A DNA stretch of 64,000 bases from Roseibium aggregatum (GCF_014692675.1 NZ_JABFCZ010000018.1:62001-126000), one strand, 5' to 3'. Shown: positions 17,642 to 27,469, counted from the first letter of the stretch. Notes: generated by a model from the sequence alone, not told the origin. Translations and numbers: made by a program.

Positions 17642-18586
17642 ATGATACTGATTTGCGGCGAAGCGCTCTTCGACATGTTCGCCTCCGACCTCGCGCAGGA
17701 CCCCGTCACCTTCGACGCCTATGTGGGCGGATCGCCCTTCAATGTTGCGATCGGCCTTGCCCGGCTTGGCGACGACGTCGCCTTTTTCGGCGGCATCTCG
17801 AAAGACCTGCTCGGTGAGAAACTGATCGGACGGCTCAGGTCGGAAGGCGTCGGTACCGGCCACGTCTGCCGTCCGGAAGCGCTCACGACCCTGAGCGTCG
17901 TGCAAAAGGATGCAAACGGCCATCCGGCCTATACCTTCTATGGCGACGGCGCCGCCGACCGCATGGTCACGGTGGCCGACCTGCCGTCGGAAATCGACGA
18001 TCTTTCCATCCTGCACGTCGGGTCCTATTCCGCCCTCGTCGAACCGGTCGCTTCGGCCCTGAAGACCCTGATGAGGCAGCAGAAGGCGAACTGCCTGATC
18101 GCCTTTGACCCGAACATACGCCCGACGGTCGTCGCCGACCTTTGCCGCTGGCGGCAAAACACGGAAGAGATTGCCGCCCTTGCCGACATCATAAAGGTGA
18201 GCGACGAGGACCTTGCCCTGATTTACCCGGATCGGGACCCCGCGGAAATCGCCCGGCACTGGCTGGACCTTGGCGCCGGGCTCGTCGTCGTCACTGCCGG
18301 CGCCGGGGGGGCAACGGCCTTCACCGGGGACCTTAGCGTCCAAGTGCCCGGCAGGACCGTCACCGTCATCGACACCGTTGGCGCGGGAGACACCTTCCAG
18401 GCCGCCCTGCTGTCCGGGCTTGTCGCGCGTGACATCACGAGCCGGGATGCCATGGAGGGGCTTGACCATGCTGCACTGCATGAGATTGTCTTGAAGGCGG
18501 TCAACGCCTCGGCGCTGACCTGCACCAGACAGGGGGCGGACCTCCCCTCGCGGGAAGACGTGATCCGGTTTGAAAACAATTGCTGA
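17642..18586 (+). CDS. frcK: Fructokinase (PfkB family)
   Basis: 314 residues. It has the PfkB N-terminal AYVGGSPFNVAIGLARLG (about 24-41) and the C-terminal anion-hole motif DTVGAGDTFQAALLSGL (about 241-257). It phosphorylates fructose brought in by FrcBCA to fructose-6-P. The start ATG ATA CTG at 17642 places the first strand MILICGEALFDMF correctly. Fructose-6-P then needs Pgi (25040) to reach Zwf. Confidence 0.83.
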   Translation: MILICGEALFDMFASDLAQDPVTFDAYVGGSPFNVAIGLARLGDDVAFFGGISKDLLGEKLIGRLRSEGVGTGHVCRPEALTTLSVVQKDANGHPAYTFYGDGAADRMVTVADLPSEIDDLSILHVGSYSALVEPVASALKTLMRQQKANCLIAFDPNIRPTVVADLCRWRQNTEEIAALADIIKVSDEDLALIYPDRDPAEIARHWLDLGAGLVVVTAGAGGATAFTGDLSVQVPGRTVTVIDTVGAGDTFQAALLSGLVARDITSRDAMEGLDHAALHEIVLKAVNASALTCTRQGADLPSREDVIRFENNC

Positions 18587-18608
18587 CAAGCAAATTAAAT
18601 CGATTTAA
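18570..18608 (+). promoter_or_regulatory. zwf promoter and CG-centred operator TTAAATCGATTTAA
   Basis: TTAAATCGATTTAA at 18595-18608 is a perfect 14-bp palindrome ending 36 bp before the zwf ATG. It overlaps a plausible -10 (ATTAAA, 18594-18599) that follows TTGAAA at 18570-18575. CG-centred palindromes of this form are typical of LacI/GalR-family repressors. A 12/14 match is found before pgi at 25001-25014. Confidence 0.6.
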
Positions 18609-18644
18609 AACCCGATCGAAATTACCAGATTTGAGGATCGTTTC

Positions 18645-20117
18645 ATGGCGGCACGTTTCTTGGAGGTCGACGATTTTGACCTTGTGGTCTTTGGGGCCTC
18701 GGGCGATCTCGCCCACCGCAAACTGATCCCGGCCCTTTATCACCGCGACTGCGACGGCCAGTTGCCGGAAAACGCGCGAATCGTCTGCAGCGCCCGCCGC
18801 GACTATTCCCACGACGACTACCGCGAATGGGCCAGCCTGGCCCTGAAGGAGCATGTCAGGGACATCGACGAAGCTCATCTCAACCGCTTCCTGGGCCGGA
18901 TCTACTACGTCAAGATCGACATCGGCAGCGGCGAAGGTTTCGACGACCTGAAGAAGATCCTGAACGAACGCGCCGATGTGATCCGCGCCTTCTATCTCGC
19001 CGTCGGTCCGGACCTGTTCGGCACGATCTGCGAGAAGATCGGCAGAGCCGGTCTCGTCACCGACCAGACGCGAGTTGTCATTGAAAAACCGATCGGCAAG
19101 GACGGCGCATCCGCCAAGATCCTGAACGACACCGTCGGCGCCGTCTTCGACGAGCACCAGATTTTCCGTATCGACCACTACCTGGGCAAGGAAACGGTGC
19201 AGAACCTGATGGCGCTGCGCTTCGCCAACGCCCTGTTCGAACCGCTGTGGAACGCCGCCCACATCGACCATGTCCAGATTACCGTCGCCGAATCCCTAGG
19301 GGTCGGCGGACGGGCGGGCTATTACGATACTGCCGGCGCCCTGCGCGACATGGTCCAGAACCACATTCTCCAGCTGCTCTGCCTTGTGGCCATGGAACCG
19401 CCGGAATCCATGGATGCCGACAGCGTCCGTGACGAGAAGCTGAAGGTCCTCAAGGCGCTTGCCCCGATCAGCGAACAGAATATGGAAAAGGTCACGGTCC
19501 GCGGCCAGTATCGTGCGGGTGCATCCGCAGGCGGAGCGGTACCCGGTTATCTGGAGGAACTCGGCGACCAGACGAGCACCACGGAAACCTTCGTCGCGCT
19601 GAAGGCGGAAATTGCCAACTGGCGCTGGGCGGGCGTTCCCTTCTATCTGCGCACCGGCAAGCGGCTTGCCCAGCGCGTCTCGGAGATCGTGGTCCAGTTC
19701 CGCCCGATCCCCCATTCGATCTTCGATGAGGAAGCAGGTACCATATCGGCGAACCGGCTGATCATTCGCCTGCAGCCGGATGAAGGCGTGCAGATGAAGG
19801 TCATGATCAAGGACCCGGGTCCGGGCGGCATGCGCCTGCGCCAGGTTCCCCTCGACATGAGCTTTGCCGAGGCCTTCAAGGTGCGCAATCCGGACGCCTA
19901 CGAGCGGCTGATCATGGACGTGATCCGCGGCAACCAGACCCTGTTCATGCGCCGCGACGAAGTGGATGCCGCCTGGACCTGGGTCGACCCGATCCTGGAG
20001 GCCTGGGCAAATTCCAAGGACAAGCCACGCGGTTACACCGCCGGCACCTGGGGCCCGTCGGCCTCCATTGCCCTGGTCGAACGCGACGGCCGCACCTGGG
20101 CCGAAGACGGGCTTTGA
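18645..20117 (+). CDS. zwf: Glucose-6-phosphate 1-dehydrogenase
   Basis: 490 residues. NADP-binding motif [12 protein letters not shown] (16-27), EKPIGKD (147-153), and substrate/catalytic motif RIDHYLGKE (175-183) are all intact. It oxidises glucose-6-P to 6-phosphogluconolactone, the entry to the Entner-Doudoroff path. GAGG lies about ten bases before the ATG. It is the first gene of zwf-edd-eda; the usual pgl between zwf and edd is absent. Confidence 0.95.
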   Translation: MAARFLEVDDFDLVVFGASGDLAHRKLIPALYHRDCDGQLPENARIVCSARRDYSHDDYREWASLALKEHVRDIDEAHLNRFLGRIYYVKIDIGSGEGFDDLKKILNERADVIRAFYLAVGPDLFGTICEKIGRAGLVTDQTRVVIEKPIGKDGASAKILNDTVGAVFDEHQIFRIDHYLGKETVQNLMALRFANALFEPLWNAAHIDHVQITVAESLGVGGRAGYYDTAGALRDMVQNHILQLLCLVAMEPPESMDADSVRDEKLKVLKALAPISEQNMEKVTVRGQYRAGASAGGAVPGYLEELGDQTSTTETFVALKAEIANWRWAGVPFYLRTGKRLAQRVSEIVVQFRPIPHSIFDEEAGTISANRLIIRLQPDEGVQMKVMIKDPGPGGMRLRQVPLDMSFAEAFKVRNPDAYERLIMDVIRGNQTLFMRRDEVDAAWTWVDPILEAWANSKDKPRGYTAGTWGPSASIALVERDGRTWAEDGL

Positions 20118-20163
20118 GCCGCCCGGCCCGACACCTGAGAACCAAGCGATCGAGGAACCAGCC

Positions 20164-21987
20164 ATGACGACCATCCAAGCCCGCGTCGGCGAAGTCACCG
20201 AACGCATCGTCAAACGCAGCCACGACGGCCGCTCGCGTTATCTGGACCGTATCCGTGCCGCCGCCGACAAGGGGCCGCACCGCTCCCGCCTGTCCTGCGG
20301 CAACCTCGCCCACGGCTTTGCCGCCTGCGGCCTGTCCGACAAGCAGGCGCTCTCCGGCGACGTGGTGCCGAACCTCGGCATCATCACCGCCTATAACGAC
20401 ATGCTGTCGGCCCATCAGCCTTACGAGCATTTTCCCGACCTGATCCGTCAGGCCGCGCATGAAGTGGGTGCCGTGGCGCAGGTCGCCGGAGGCGTGCCGG
20501 CCATGTGCGACGGCGTCACCCAGGGCCAGGACGGCATGGAACTGTCGCTGTTTTCCCGCGATGTGATCGCCATGGCCGCGGCCGTCGGCCTGTCGCACCA
20601 GATGTTCGACGCCGCGGTGTTCCTGGGGATCTGCGACAAGATCGTGCCCGGACTGGTGATTTCCGCCCTCTCCTTCGGCCATCTGCCGGTGGTCTTCATT
20701 CCCGCCGGCCCGATGACGACGGGCATTTCCAACGACGAGAAGGCCAAGATCCGCCAGCTCTATGCCGAAGGCAAGGTCGGCCGGGACGCGCTGCTGGAAT
20801 CGGAATCCAAGGCCTATCACGGGCCGGGAACCTGCACCTTCTACGGCACCGCCAATTCCAACCAGATGCTGATGGAGATCATGGGGCTGCACATGCCGGG
20901 CGCCTCTTTCGTCAATCCGGGCACGCCCTTGCGCGATGCCCTGACCCGCGAAGCCGCGAAACGGGCGCTCGCCATCACCGCTCTCGGCAACGAATTCACC
21001 CCCGTCGGCGAGGTGATCGACGAAAAGGCCATCGTCAACGGCGTCGTCGGCCTTCATGCCACCGGCGGGTCCACCAACCACACCATGCACCTGGTCGCCA
21101 TGGCGGCAACCGCCGGCATCCGGCTGACATGGGACGATATTTCCGATCTTTCCGACGTGGTCCCGCTTCTGGCTCGCGTCTACCCGAACGGCAAATCTGA
21201 CGTGAACCATTTCCAGGCCGCCGGCGGCCTCGGCTTCCTGATCCGGGAACTGCTTTCGGGCGGTTACCTGCACCAGGACGTCAAGACGGTCCACGGCACG
21301 GACCTCGCCGGCTATACGGTCGAAGCCAAACTCGACGGTGACGGCACCGTCCGGCGCGAGCCGGTGCCGGACGCCTCCGGCGACGAGACCGTTCTGGCGC
21401 CGCTTGCCAAGGCGTTCCAGCCGACCGGCGGACTGAAGATGCTGACCGGCAACATCGGCAAGGCGGTGATCAAGATTTCGGCCGTCGCGAAGGAGCGTCA
21501 TGTCATCGAAGCGCCCGCCCGCGTGTTCCATTCCCAGGAAGACTTCCTCGCCGCCTTCTCGCGCAAGGAACTCAACAGCGATGTCGCCGCTGTGGTCCGC
21601 TTCATGGGCCCTAAGGCCTGCGGCATGCCGGAGCTGCACAAACTCACCCCTTCCCTCGGCATCCTGCAGGACCGCGGCCACAAGGTGGCGCTGATAACCG
21701 ACGGGCGCATGTCGGGCGCCTCCGGCAAGGTGCCCGCGGCCATCCATGTCACCCCGGAAGCCGCCGACGGCGGCGCGATCGCAAGGATCCGCGACGGCGA
21801 CATGATCCGCATCAACGCCGTGACCGGCGCTCTGGAGGTTCTGGTCGACGCGGCGGAATTCGCCGCCCGCGAACCGGCAACCCAGGACATGAGCGCGCAT
21901 CAGACCGGTGTCGGCCGCGACCTCTTCGCCGCCTTCCGCGCCAACGTCGGTACGGCGGATACGGGCGCGCATGTTTTCGGCGCGTGA
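20164..21987 (+). CDS. edd: Phosphogluconate dehydratase
   Basis: 607 residues of the IlvD/Edd family, dehydrating 6-phosphogluconate to KDPG with an iron-sulfur cluster. Landmarks are [63 protein letters not shown] and the C-terminal [19 protein letters not shown]. Length and motifs match Edd rather than IlvD. It starts 46 bp after zwf. Confidence 0.95.
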   Translation: MTTIQARVGEVTERIVKRSHDGRSRYLDRIRAAADKGPHRSRLSCGNLAHGFAACGLSDKQALSGDVVPNLGIITAYNDMLSAHQPYEHFPDLIRQAAHEVGAVAQVAGGVPAMCDGVTQGQDGMELSLFSRDVIAMAAAVGLSHQMFDAAVFLGICDKIVPGLVISALSFGHLPVVFIPAGPMTTGISNDEKAKIRQLYAEGKVGRDALLESESKAYHGPGTCTFYGTANSNQMLMEIMGLHMPGASFVNPGTPLRDALTREAAKRALAITALGNEFTPVGEVIDEKAIVNGVVGLHATGGSTNHTMHLVAMAATAGIRLTWDDISDLSDVVPLLARVYPNGKSDVNHFQAAGGLGFLIRELLSGGYLHQDVKTVHGTDLAGYTVEAKLDGDGTVRREPVPDASGDETVLAPLAKAFQPTGGLKMLTGNIGKAVIKISAVAKERHVIEAPARVFHSQEDFLAAFSRKELNSDVAAVVRFMGPKACGMPELHKLTPSLGILQDRGHKVALITDGRMSGASGKVPAAIHVTPEAADGGAIARIRDGDMIRINAVTGALEVLVDAAEFAAREPATQDMSAHQTGVGRDLFAAFRANVGTADTGAHVFGA

Positions 21988-22028
21988 GAACAGATTTAGG
22001 CTGAAAGCCCTTCGAGGAGATCCGATTA

Positions 22029-22667
22029 ATGTCCCAGAACACCGACCGGCTGGATGCCATCATGACCGCGGCTCCGGTCATTCCGGTCCTGATCATTGAA
22101 GACCCCAAAAGAGCGGTCCCCATGGCCAAGGCGCTGGTGCGCGGCGGGTTGAAGGTCCTGGAAATCACGCTTAGAACCGCACATGCGCTTGAAGCCATTG
22201 ACGCCATCCGCGAACACGTCAGCGACGCGATCGTCGGTGCGGGAACGGTCCTGAACGCCGGCCAGTATGCCGATGTGGTTGCCGCCGGGTCCCAGTTCGT
22301 CGTGTCGCCCGGGGCGACCGATGCGCTGGTCGATGCTGCGGCCCATTATGACGTGCCGCTGCTGCCGGGAGCGGCAACGGCTTCGGAAGTCATGCGCCTG
22401 ATGGAACGCGGTTACAGCCGGCTGAAATTCTTCCCCGCCGAACAGGCCGGAGGTGCTGCCTATCTGAAATCCCTGTCCTCGCCCTTGAGCGCGATAAAAT
22501 TCTGCCCGACCGGCGGCATTACGCCGGAAAAGGCGAAGACCTACCTCGGCCTGCCGAATGTGGTCTGCGTCGGCGGGTCCTGGGTCGCGACCGCCGAGAT
22601 GATCATGGCTGAAGAATGGGATGAAATCGAACGGCTGGCCCGCGCCGCGGCGGCACTCGGCAAATAG
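22029..22667 (+). CDS. eda: KDPG aldolase (2-dehydro-3-deoxyphosphogluconate aldolase)
   Basis: 212 residues, class I aldolase. The Schiff-base lysine is Lys133 in RLKFFPAEQAGG, and the general base is Glu45 in LEITLRT. It splits KDPG into pyruvate and glyceraldehyde-3-P. It follows edd by 41 bp, with CGAGGAGAT as the Shine-Dalgarno region, and closes the operon. Confidence 0.94.
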   Translation: MSQNTDRLDAIMTAAPVIPVLIIEDPKRAVPMAKALVRGGLKVLEITLRTAHALEAIDAIREHVSDAIVGAGTVLNAGQYADVVAAGSQFVVSPGATDALVDAAAHYDVPLLPGAATASEVMRLMERGYSRLKFFPAEQAGGAAYLKSLSSPLSAIKFCPTGGITPEKAKTYLGLPNVVCVGGSWVATAEMIMAEEWDEIERLARAAAALGK

Positions 22668-22723
22668 GCCGGCGAACAGGGACCGCCGTTTCAGGTTGCC
22701 TGCCGATCGTTTGGCAAGCCGAC

Positions 22724-23257
22724 TTAACTGGCCGGTTCCACGGTTTCCCAGACAAGGCGAAGCCCTGCGGAATTGTCGTTACGCCAGACGAACTCGCCAA
22801 GAACCGGCTTGTCGAACTTCTTGATGGTAAGCATGACTTCCTCGGGCAGGGACTTGAAACCCTTGGCAGTGACGCGGCAGCCGTTCTGGCCTGCGTCCAC
22901 GATCGTCCCGGAAATTTCGGTGATGCCATCCTTGTCGGCGATCTTGACCGGGATGGAGACCTTGTTGCGCCGCTCCCGCCGCTTGTCCTGAACCGTGCCG
23001 GTCTCTCCACGCGGGAAGACGACTGCCGCCTCGTTGCCCTTGACCGCGGTCACCTGCGCCTTGGTCAGCTTGCCGGTATTGCCGACGCGGATGCCGATAT
23101 TCTTGCGCAACTCGTTCACGTCGTCCGCAATGAGCTTGCATCCCCACTCGCTCACGTTCGAGGCGGTGGCCTTGATGCAGGCAAGGTTGTCGAAGTCAAT
23201 CACAAGGACTTCTTCCGTGACATCTTCCTGATCCTGAAGGTGCGCGAGGCCGTGCAT
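22724..23257 (-). CDS. Tandem PilZ-domain protein
   Basis: 177 residues. The C-terminal half has DKRRERRNKVSIPVKI (R-x-x-x-R at 93-97) and DAGQNGC (121-127), a PilZ layout with Gly where Ser is usual in the second motif. The N-terminal half carries NVSEWG (34-39), a good D/N-x-S-x-x-G match but without an RxxxR. So it looks like two PilZ folds with the cyclic-di-GMP motifs divided between them. Binding is therefore uncertain. It is convergent with eda. Confidence 0.75.
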   Translation of the reverse strand: MHGLAHLQDQEDVTEEVLVIDFDNLACIKATASNVSEWGCKLIADDVNELRKNIGIRVGNTGKLTKAQVTAVKGNEAAVVFPRGETGTVQDKRRERRNKVSIPVKIADKDGITEISGTIVDAGQNGCRVTAKGFKSLPEEVMLTIKKFDKPVLGEFVWRNDNSAGLRLVWETVEPAS

Positions 23258-23389
23258 TACCCATCTCCGAAATCTACCGAAATTGAAACTATCAACAAAC
23301 GGTTGCCGATCACTTAAGGGAAACCGGTTTTTGATGCGGTTACCTCATTCAATATTCAGCAGTTTTGACAGTTCTTCGGTTCACTGGGC

Positions 23390-23995
23390 CTACATCTGGG
23401 CATAGGCCGCAAGCGCGACAACGGCGAGCATGGACAGGGCCATCAGCACGTTGATGGTAAAATGTGCCCGCTCGCTCAGATCCAGACGATGAAGGTAGAT
23501 CCCGGCGCCCAGCCAGAGCAGATGCACGGGTATCCAGATGGCGTTGATCGCAAGGAATTTCAGGACCGTTTCCGTAGCAAGACTATCCGGATAGAAATTG
23601 AAGCCTGAGAAGAACGTCGTATTGACCGCGTAGGCCTTGGGATTGATCGCCTGAAGCGCCAGCCCCCCCATGATACCCGGCGCCCGCTCGGAATGGATGA
23701 AGGCAATCCGCGTTCCGGACAGGGCGATCTTGAGCGCAAGATAGAAGAGATACGCGGCCGAGGCGTAAAACAGGATGTCCCTGACGACCGGAACGGAGAA
23801 GATGACGGCGGCCAGGCCGCTGACCACGGCAAGAGCGACCATATTCGTGCCGATGAAAAGCCCGGTGACATAGCGCAGACCCGCCCGGGCACCGAACCCG
23901 GATCCGACACCGGCCGTCGACAGCACGCCGGGACCCGGCGTGATCAGAAGAAAAAAGACGGCACCGAGAAAGATCAGCATGACGAGAGTGAGCAA
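23390..23995 (-). CDS. LysE/RhtB-family amino acid exporter
   Basis: 201 residues with about six membrane helices. FFLLITPGPGVLSTAGVGSGFGARAGL is the family's N-terminal signature, and LALQAINPKAYAVNTTFF is the second conserved segment. The exported amino acid cannot be told. It stands alone between the PilZ gene and the divergent carbonic anhydrase. Confidence 0.85.
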   Translation of the reverse strand: MLTLVMLIFLGAVFFLLITPGPGVLSTAGVGSGFGARAGLRYVTGLFIGTNMVALAVVSGLAAVIFSVPVVRDILFYASAAYLFYLALKIALSGTRIAFIHSERAPGIMGGLALQAINPKAYAVNTTFFSGFNFYPDSLATETVLKFLAINAIWIPVHLLWLGAGIYLHRLDLSERAHFTINVLMALSMLAVVALAAYAQM

Positions 23996-24111
23996 ACCTG
24001 CGATTGAATTGGTGGATCGATTCTATTTACCGATATCCCAAGGATAAAGGGACCGAAGGGATATAACAGTGTTAACCTCCCGAATGAAAATTCGATATGG
24101 AGCCCATTTCC

Positions 24112-24903
24112 ATGAAACCTTTGACGACACCGACATTTGCGCTGGTATTTTCCTGCTGCCTCTTTGCAACCGCTGCGACCGCGGAAACCCTTTGCACCGG
24201 GTTCGGCCCGCAAACGCCCCGCGACATCTCGAATAAAGCCGGAACAAATCCCCGGACGTTCACCCTCGCGCCCGACGCCACAAAAATGAACCTGTGCGAT
24301 ATCCACACCCATACCAATGCCGAACACAAGGGGCCCGGCTTCACGGTATTTGCCGGCGGCGGCGAACATGGCGGCTTCAAGTGCAACGAGACCGATCAGT
24401 TGACCGAGGCGGAGCTCGAGGATCCGGGCGAACTTGCCTATCACGGCGTGAAGCCGGGCGACACCATCGAGGTTCACTGGGTTTACACCTCATGCGATGG
24501 TATTCCCGGACCGGGCCTCGGCTCGTGTCTGAGCGACACTTGCGCCAACCCGCAATTGCGCGTGGAAGCCCAGGTCTTTCTGGTCGTGAACGATCCGAAG
24601 GCCCTCGACTTCACGGATTTCGCCTATGAGGACAACAAGGTGAACGGCCTGTACCAGGCCAAGGCGCTTCCGACGGGAACCGGCGAGCCCGTGCGCTTTG
24701 CCGGATCGACCACCGGACCGAGCTATACCCAGGAGGTCTGTTCGCCTCTCCAGGTCACCTGGAGCGTTCGGCCGCAATGCGCGAAGCTCGACATCAACTC
24801 GCTGAACCGGTGGGCGAAAAACGGCAACATCTTCAAGGAGGACCACTCCCATGGCGTCCGCCAGCTCGTGACCGCACCGGAACTTCTGGCGCCGATCGAT
24901 TAA
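24112..24903 (+). CDS. Delta-class carbonic anhydrase-like secreted protein
   Basis: 263 residues with signal peptide FALVFSCCLFATAATAE. CDIHTHTNAEHKG, FAGGGEHGGFKC and IEVHWVYTSC supply the clustered His residues of delta-class (diatom TWCA1-like) carbonic anhydrases; several cysteines (CTGFG, SCLSDTCANP, VCSPLQ) suggest disulfides. If active it would hydrate CO2 in the periplasm. The ATG at 24112 has GGAG nine bases upstream; the ATG at 24097 is the alternative. The family assignment is by remembered motif, not by search. Confidence 0.65.
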   Translation: MKPLTTPTFALVFSCCLFATAATAETLCTGFGPQTPRDISNKAGTNPRTFTLAPDATKMNLCDIHTHTNAEHKGPGFTVFAGGGEHGGFKCNETDQLTEAELEDPGELAYHGVKPGDTIEVHWVYTSCDGIPGPGLGSCLSDTCANPQLRVEAQVFLVVNDPKALDFTDFAYEDNKVNGLYQAKALPTGTGEPVRFAGSTTGPSYTQEVCSPLQVTWSVRPQCAKLDINSLNRWAKNGNIFKEDHSHGVRQLVTAPELLAPID

Positions 24904-24936
24904 GTCGTAAACTCATCCATATTTTCAGCCTGCCCC

Positions 24937-24998
24937 TCCTCTCCCCCGGTATCCTGTGCTAAGACGCTACCGGAGGAGAGGATCTCGGGAATCCTCTC
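24937..24998 (+). promoter_or_regulatory. Overlapping hairpins in the pgi leader (terminator/attenuator-like)
   Basis: Segment 24937-24951 pairs with 24968-24982 over 15 positions with one mismatch. The second segment also overlaps GAGAGGAT (24976-24983), which pairs perfectly with ATCCTCTC (24991-24998) and is followed by GTTTTAATCGTTTT. The two hairpins cannot form together. It may be the carbonic anhydrase terminator or an attenuator for pgi. Confidence 0.45.
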
Positions 24999-25000
24999 GT

Positions 25001-25014
25001 TTTAATCGTTTTAA
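25001..25014. promoter_or_regulatory. pgi operator TTTAATCGTTTTAA
   Basis: Matches the zwf palindrome TTAAATCGATTTAA at 12 of 14 positions, with the same CG centre, and ends 25 bp before the pgi ATG. The shared site and placement suggest co-regulation of pgi and zwf-edd-eda by one LacI-type repressor (inference). Confidence 0.55.
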
Positions 25015-25039
25015 ATACACATCCCAGGAGGCCCTTTGC

Positions 25040-26674
25040 ATGGCTGCAGCGGACACTTTCCAGAACCTCGCCTCCCATGCCCGGACGTTTGAAGAGCGGC
25101 CCTTGCGCAAGCTGTTTGAGGCCTACCCGGCCCGTTTCGACACGCTGTCGTTCCGCCTCGATGATCTGCTGATCGATTTCTCCAAATGCATCCTGGACGA
25201 AAAGGCGCTGGAGCTGCTTCTCGGTCTCGCCCGTGAAGCCGGCGTGGAAGCCCGCCGGGATGCCATGTTCGAAGGCGCAAAGATCAACGAAACCGAAGGC
25301 CGCGCCGTCTTGCATACCGCCTTGCGGAACAGTTCGGACCGGCCCGTGCTTGTCGATGGCGAGAACGTCATGCCTGAGATCCGCTCCGTGCTGACAGCAA
25401 TGGCCGACTTCGCCGAAGTGGTCCGCGCCGGTGATCTGACGGCAAAGAACGGCGCGCCTTTCACCGACGTGGTCAATATCGGTATCGGCGGCTCCGACCT
25501 GGGCCCCCTGATGACCACGCTGGCGCTGGCGCCCTACCACGACGGTCCGGCGGTCCACTACGTCTCCAACGTCGACGGCGCTCATATCGCCGATACGCTG
25601 AAGGCGCTTAACCCGGCAACAACCTTGATCCTGGTCGCCTCGAAAACCTTCACCACCATCGAAACCATGACCAATGCGCAGACGGCGCGCAAATGGATCA
25701 CCGATGTGCTCGGCGAAGAGGCCGTCGAAGCGCATTTCGCGGCCATTTCCACAGCCCTCGACAAGGTCGCGGCCTTCGGCATCGCGGAGGACAGGATCTT
25801 CGGCTTCTGGGACTGGGTCGGCGGACGCTACTCCATCTGGTCGGCCATCGGCCTGCCGCTGATGATCGCCATCGGCCCCGATGCCTTCGCCGATTTCCTG
25901 GAAGGCGCCCATGCCATGGACCGGCATTTCGCCGAAGCGCCGCTGGAGACCAACCTGCCTGTGCTGCTTGGACTGGTCGGTGTCTGGAACCGGGATATCC
26001 TGGGGTATTCCGCGCGGGCGGTCCTGCCCTATGACCAGCGGCTTGCCCGCCTTCCCGCCTACCTGCAGCAGCTCGACATGGAATCCAACGGCAAACGGGT
26101 CAGGCTGGACGGCACACCGGTAGACATGGACACGGGGCCACTGGTCTGGGGCGAACCCGGCACCAACGGACAGCACGCCTTCTACCAGCTCCTGCATCAG
26201 GGAACGACAGTGATCCCTTGCGAATTCATCGTTGCCGCCAGGGGCCACGAAGCGGATCTCGTTCACCATCACGAAATGCTGGTCGCAAATTGCCTGGCCC
26301 AGTCGGAGGCCCTGATGGTCGGCCGAACGCTTCAGGAGGCGAAAGCCCTGCTGAAGGCATCAGGGAAGTCGGACGAAGAAGCGGACCGCCTTGCCCCGCA
26401 CAAGGTTTTCCCCGGCAACCGGCCGTCCCTGACCATTGCCTACGACAGGCTGACCCCGTTTGCACTTGGCCGGCTGATCGCCCTTTACGAGCACCGGGTC
26501 TTCGTCGAGGGCGTGATCTGGGGGATCAATTCCTTCGACCAGTGGGGTGTGGAACTCGGCAAGGAACTCGCGACCGCGCTGCTGCCCATGGTCCGGGGCG
26601 AACAGGGACCGGACGGCAAGGACAGCTCCACGAAAGGCCTTCTCGCCACGCTTTCTCAACCGGTCGCCGGTTAG
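25040..26674 (+). CDS. pgi: Glucose-6-phosphate isomerase
   Basis: 544 residues. [36 protein letters not shown] and the C-terminal [17 protein letters not shown] signature are intact. It interconverts fructose-6-P and glucose-6-P, which is the required link between FrcK and Zwf here. The ATG at 25040 is preceded by CAGGAGG at 25025-25031; the frame stays open further upstream but without family similarity. Confidence 0.95.
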   Translation: MAAADTFQNLASHARTFEERPLRKLFEAYPARFDTLSFRLDDLLIDFSKCILDEKALELLLGLAREAGVEARRDAMFEGAKINETEGRAVLHTALRNSSDRPVLVDGENVMPEIRSVLTAMADFAEVVRAGDLTAKNGAPFTDVVNIGIGGSDLGPLMTTLALAPYHDGPAVHYVSNVDGAHIADTLKALNPATTLILVASKTFTTIETMTNAQTARKWITDVLGEEAVEAHFAAISTALDKVAAFGIAEDRIFGFWDWVGGRYSIWSAIGLPLMIAIGPDAFADFLEGAHAMDRHFAEAPLETNLPVLLGLVGVWNRDILGYSARAVLPYDQRLARLPAYLQQLDMESNGKRVRLDGTPVDMDTGPLVWGEPGTNGQHAFYQLLHQGTTVIPCEFIVAARGHEADLVHHHEMLVANCLAQSEALMVGRTLQEAKALLKASGKSDEEADRLAPHKVFPGNRPSLTIAYDRLTPFALGRLIALYEHRVFVEGVIWGINSFDQWGVELGKELATALLPMVRGEQGPDGKDSSTKGLLATLSQPVAG

Positions 26675-26846
26675 GCTTCAAATGGTGGAGACCGCTCCAC
26701 AGACCGATTGCCGTCTTGAAGAAACCCGATTACCTTTGGGCATCTTTAAGCGAAAAATATGGAACGAAATGACATATCTCATTGTTGCCAATACAATATG
26801 ATGAGATCACCTTCGTACTCTTCGATGGAATCTGGAGACTTGTGAA
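26675..26846. other. Intergenic region, pgi to lipoprotein gene
   Basis: A short hairpin GTGGAG-ACCG-CTCCAC at 26685-26700 lies just past pgi and may serve as a weak terminator. The remainder is AT-rich towards the lipoprotein gene and probably holds its promoter; no exact -35/-10 pair is assigned. Confidence 0.4.
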
Positions 26847-27119
26847 ATGAAGAAGTTGATTGTTCTCGCAGCTGCCGGTCTGCTTCTGGCGGCCTGCCAG
26901 TCGGACAGCCAGCGTGACCGTGCGCTCGTCGGCGGCGGCCTCGGTGCTGCAACCGGGGCAGTCATCGGTTCGGCCATTGACGGCGGCGGTGCCGGCGGCG
27001 CCATTGCCGGTGCCGCGATCGGTGCAGTCGGCGGCGCGGTCGTCGGATCGGCGACCACTCCGAAGAACTGCGTTGCCTATGACCGCTACGGCCGTCCGTA
27101 CCGGGTTGCATGCCCGTAA
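26847..27119 (+). CDS. Glycine-zipper lipoprotein A
   Basis: 90 residues. The lipobox LLAAC places the acylated Cys at residue 17. A glycine-zipper stretch follows (GGGLGAATGAVIGSAIDGGG, then GAIAGAAIGAVGGAVVGSA), and a short tail PKNCVAYDRYGRPYRVACP holds two Cys. Such outer-membrane lipoproteins are small envelope components of unclear role. It is a paralogue of the next gene, with the same order of parts. Confidence 0.8.
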   Translation: MKKLIVLAAAGLLLAACQSDSQRDRALVGGGLGAATGAVIGSAIDGGGAGGAIAGAAIGAVGGAVVGSATTPKNCVAYDRYGRPYRVACP

Positions 27120-27196
27120 AATAGACAAGACCGACATTTGGCCAGAACCGTTGTAAAATAAGGGTGATTCGATTCCTAAAACGTCGGGAGGCGTGG

Positions 27197-27469
27197 ATGA
27201 AACCCTTACTTGCCGTAGCGGTTCTGGCCGTTTTCCTAGCCGGTTGCGTAAACAGCGAAAGCCAGCGGGACCGCATGCTGATCGGCGGAGGTCTCGGTGC
27301 GGCGACCGGTGCCGCGGTCGGCGCTGCCGTCGGCTCGGGCGGGGGAGCCACCCTTGCCGGCGCTGCAATCGGTGCCATGGGCGGCGGGATTATCGGCGTG
27401 ATGACCACGCCGAGGAACTGCGTTGCCCGCGACCAGAACGGCGTGCCCTACAAGGTGCGCTGCCCCTGA
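27197..27469 (+). CDS. Glycine-zipper lipoprotein B (tandem paralogue)
   Basis: 90 residues with lipobox FLAGC, then SQRDRMLIGGGLGAATGAAV, glycine zipper, and tail PRNCVARDQNGVPYKVRCP. It is the same length and order as lipoprotein A, so it is a tandem duplicate that has diverged in the signal region and zipper. The ATG at 27197 is preceded by GGGAGG; the open frame upstream is not used. A strong terminator follows. Confidence 0.8.
   Translation: MKPLLAVAVLAVFLAGCVNSESQRDRMLIGGGLGAATGAAVGAAVGSGGGATLAGAAIGAMGGGIIGVMTTPRNCVARDQNGVPYKVRCP

Noticed and set aside
19945-21972. Minus-strand open frame of 675 codons opposite edd
   Set aside because: It is the antisense shadow of edd in GC-rich DNA. 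It has no domain, and edd is beyond doubt.
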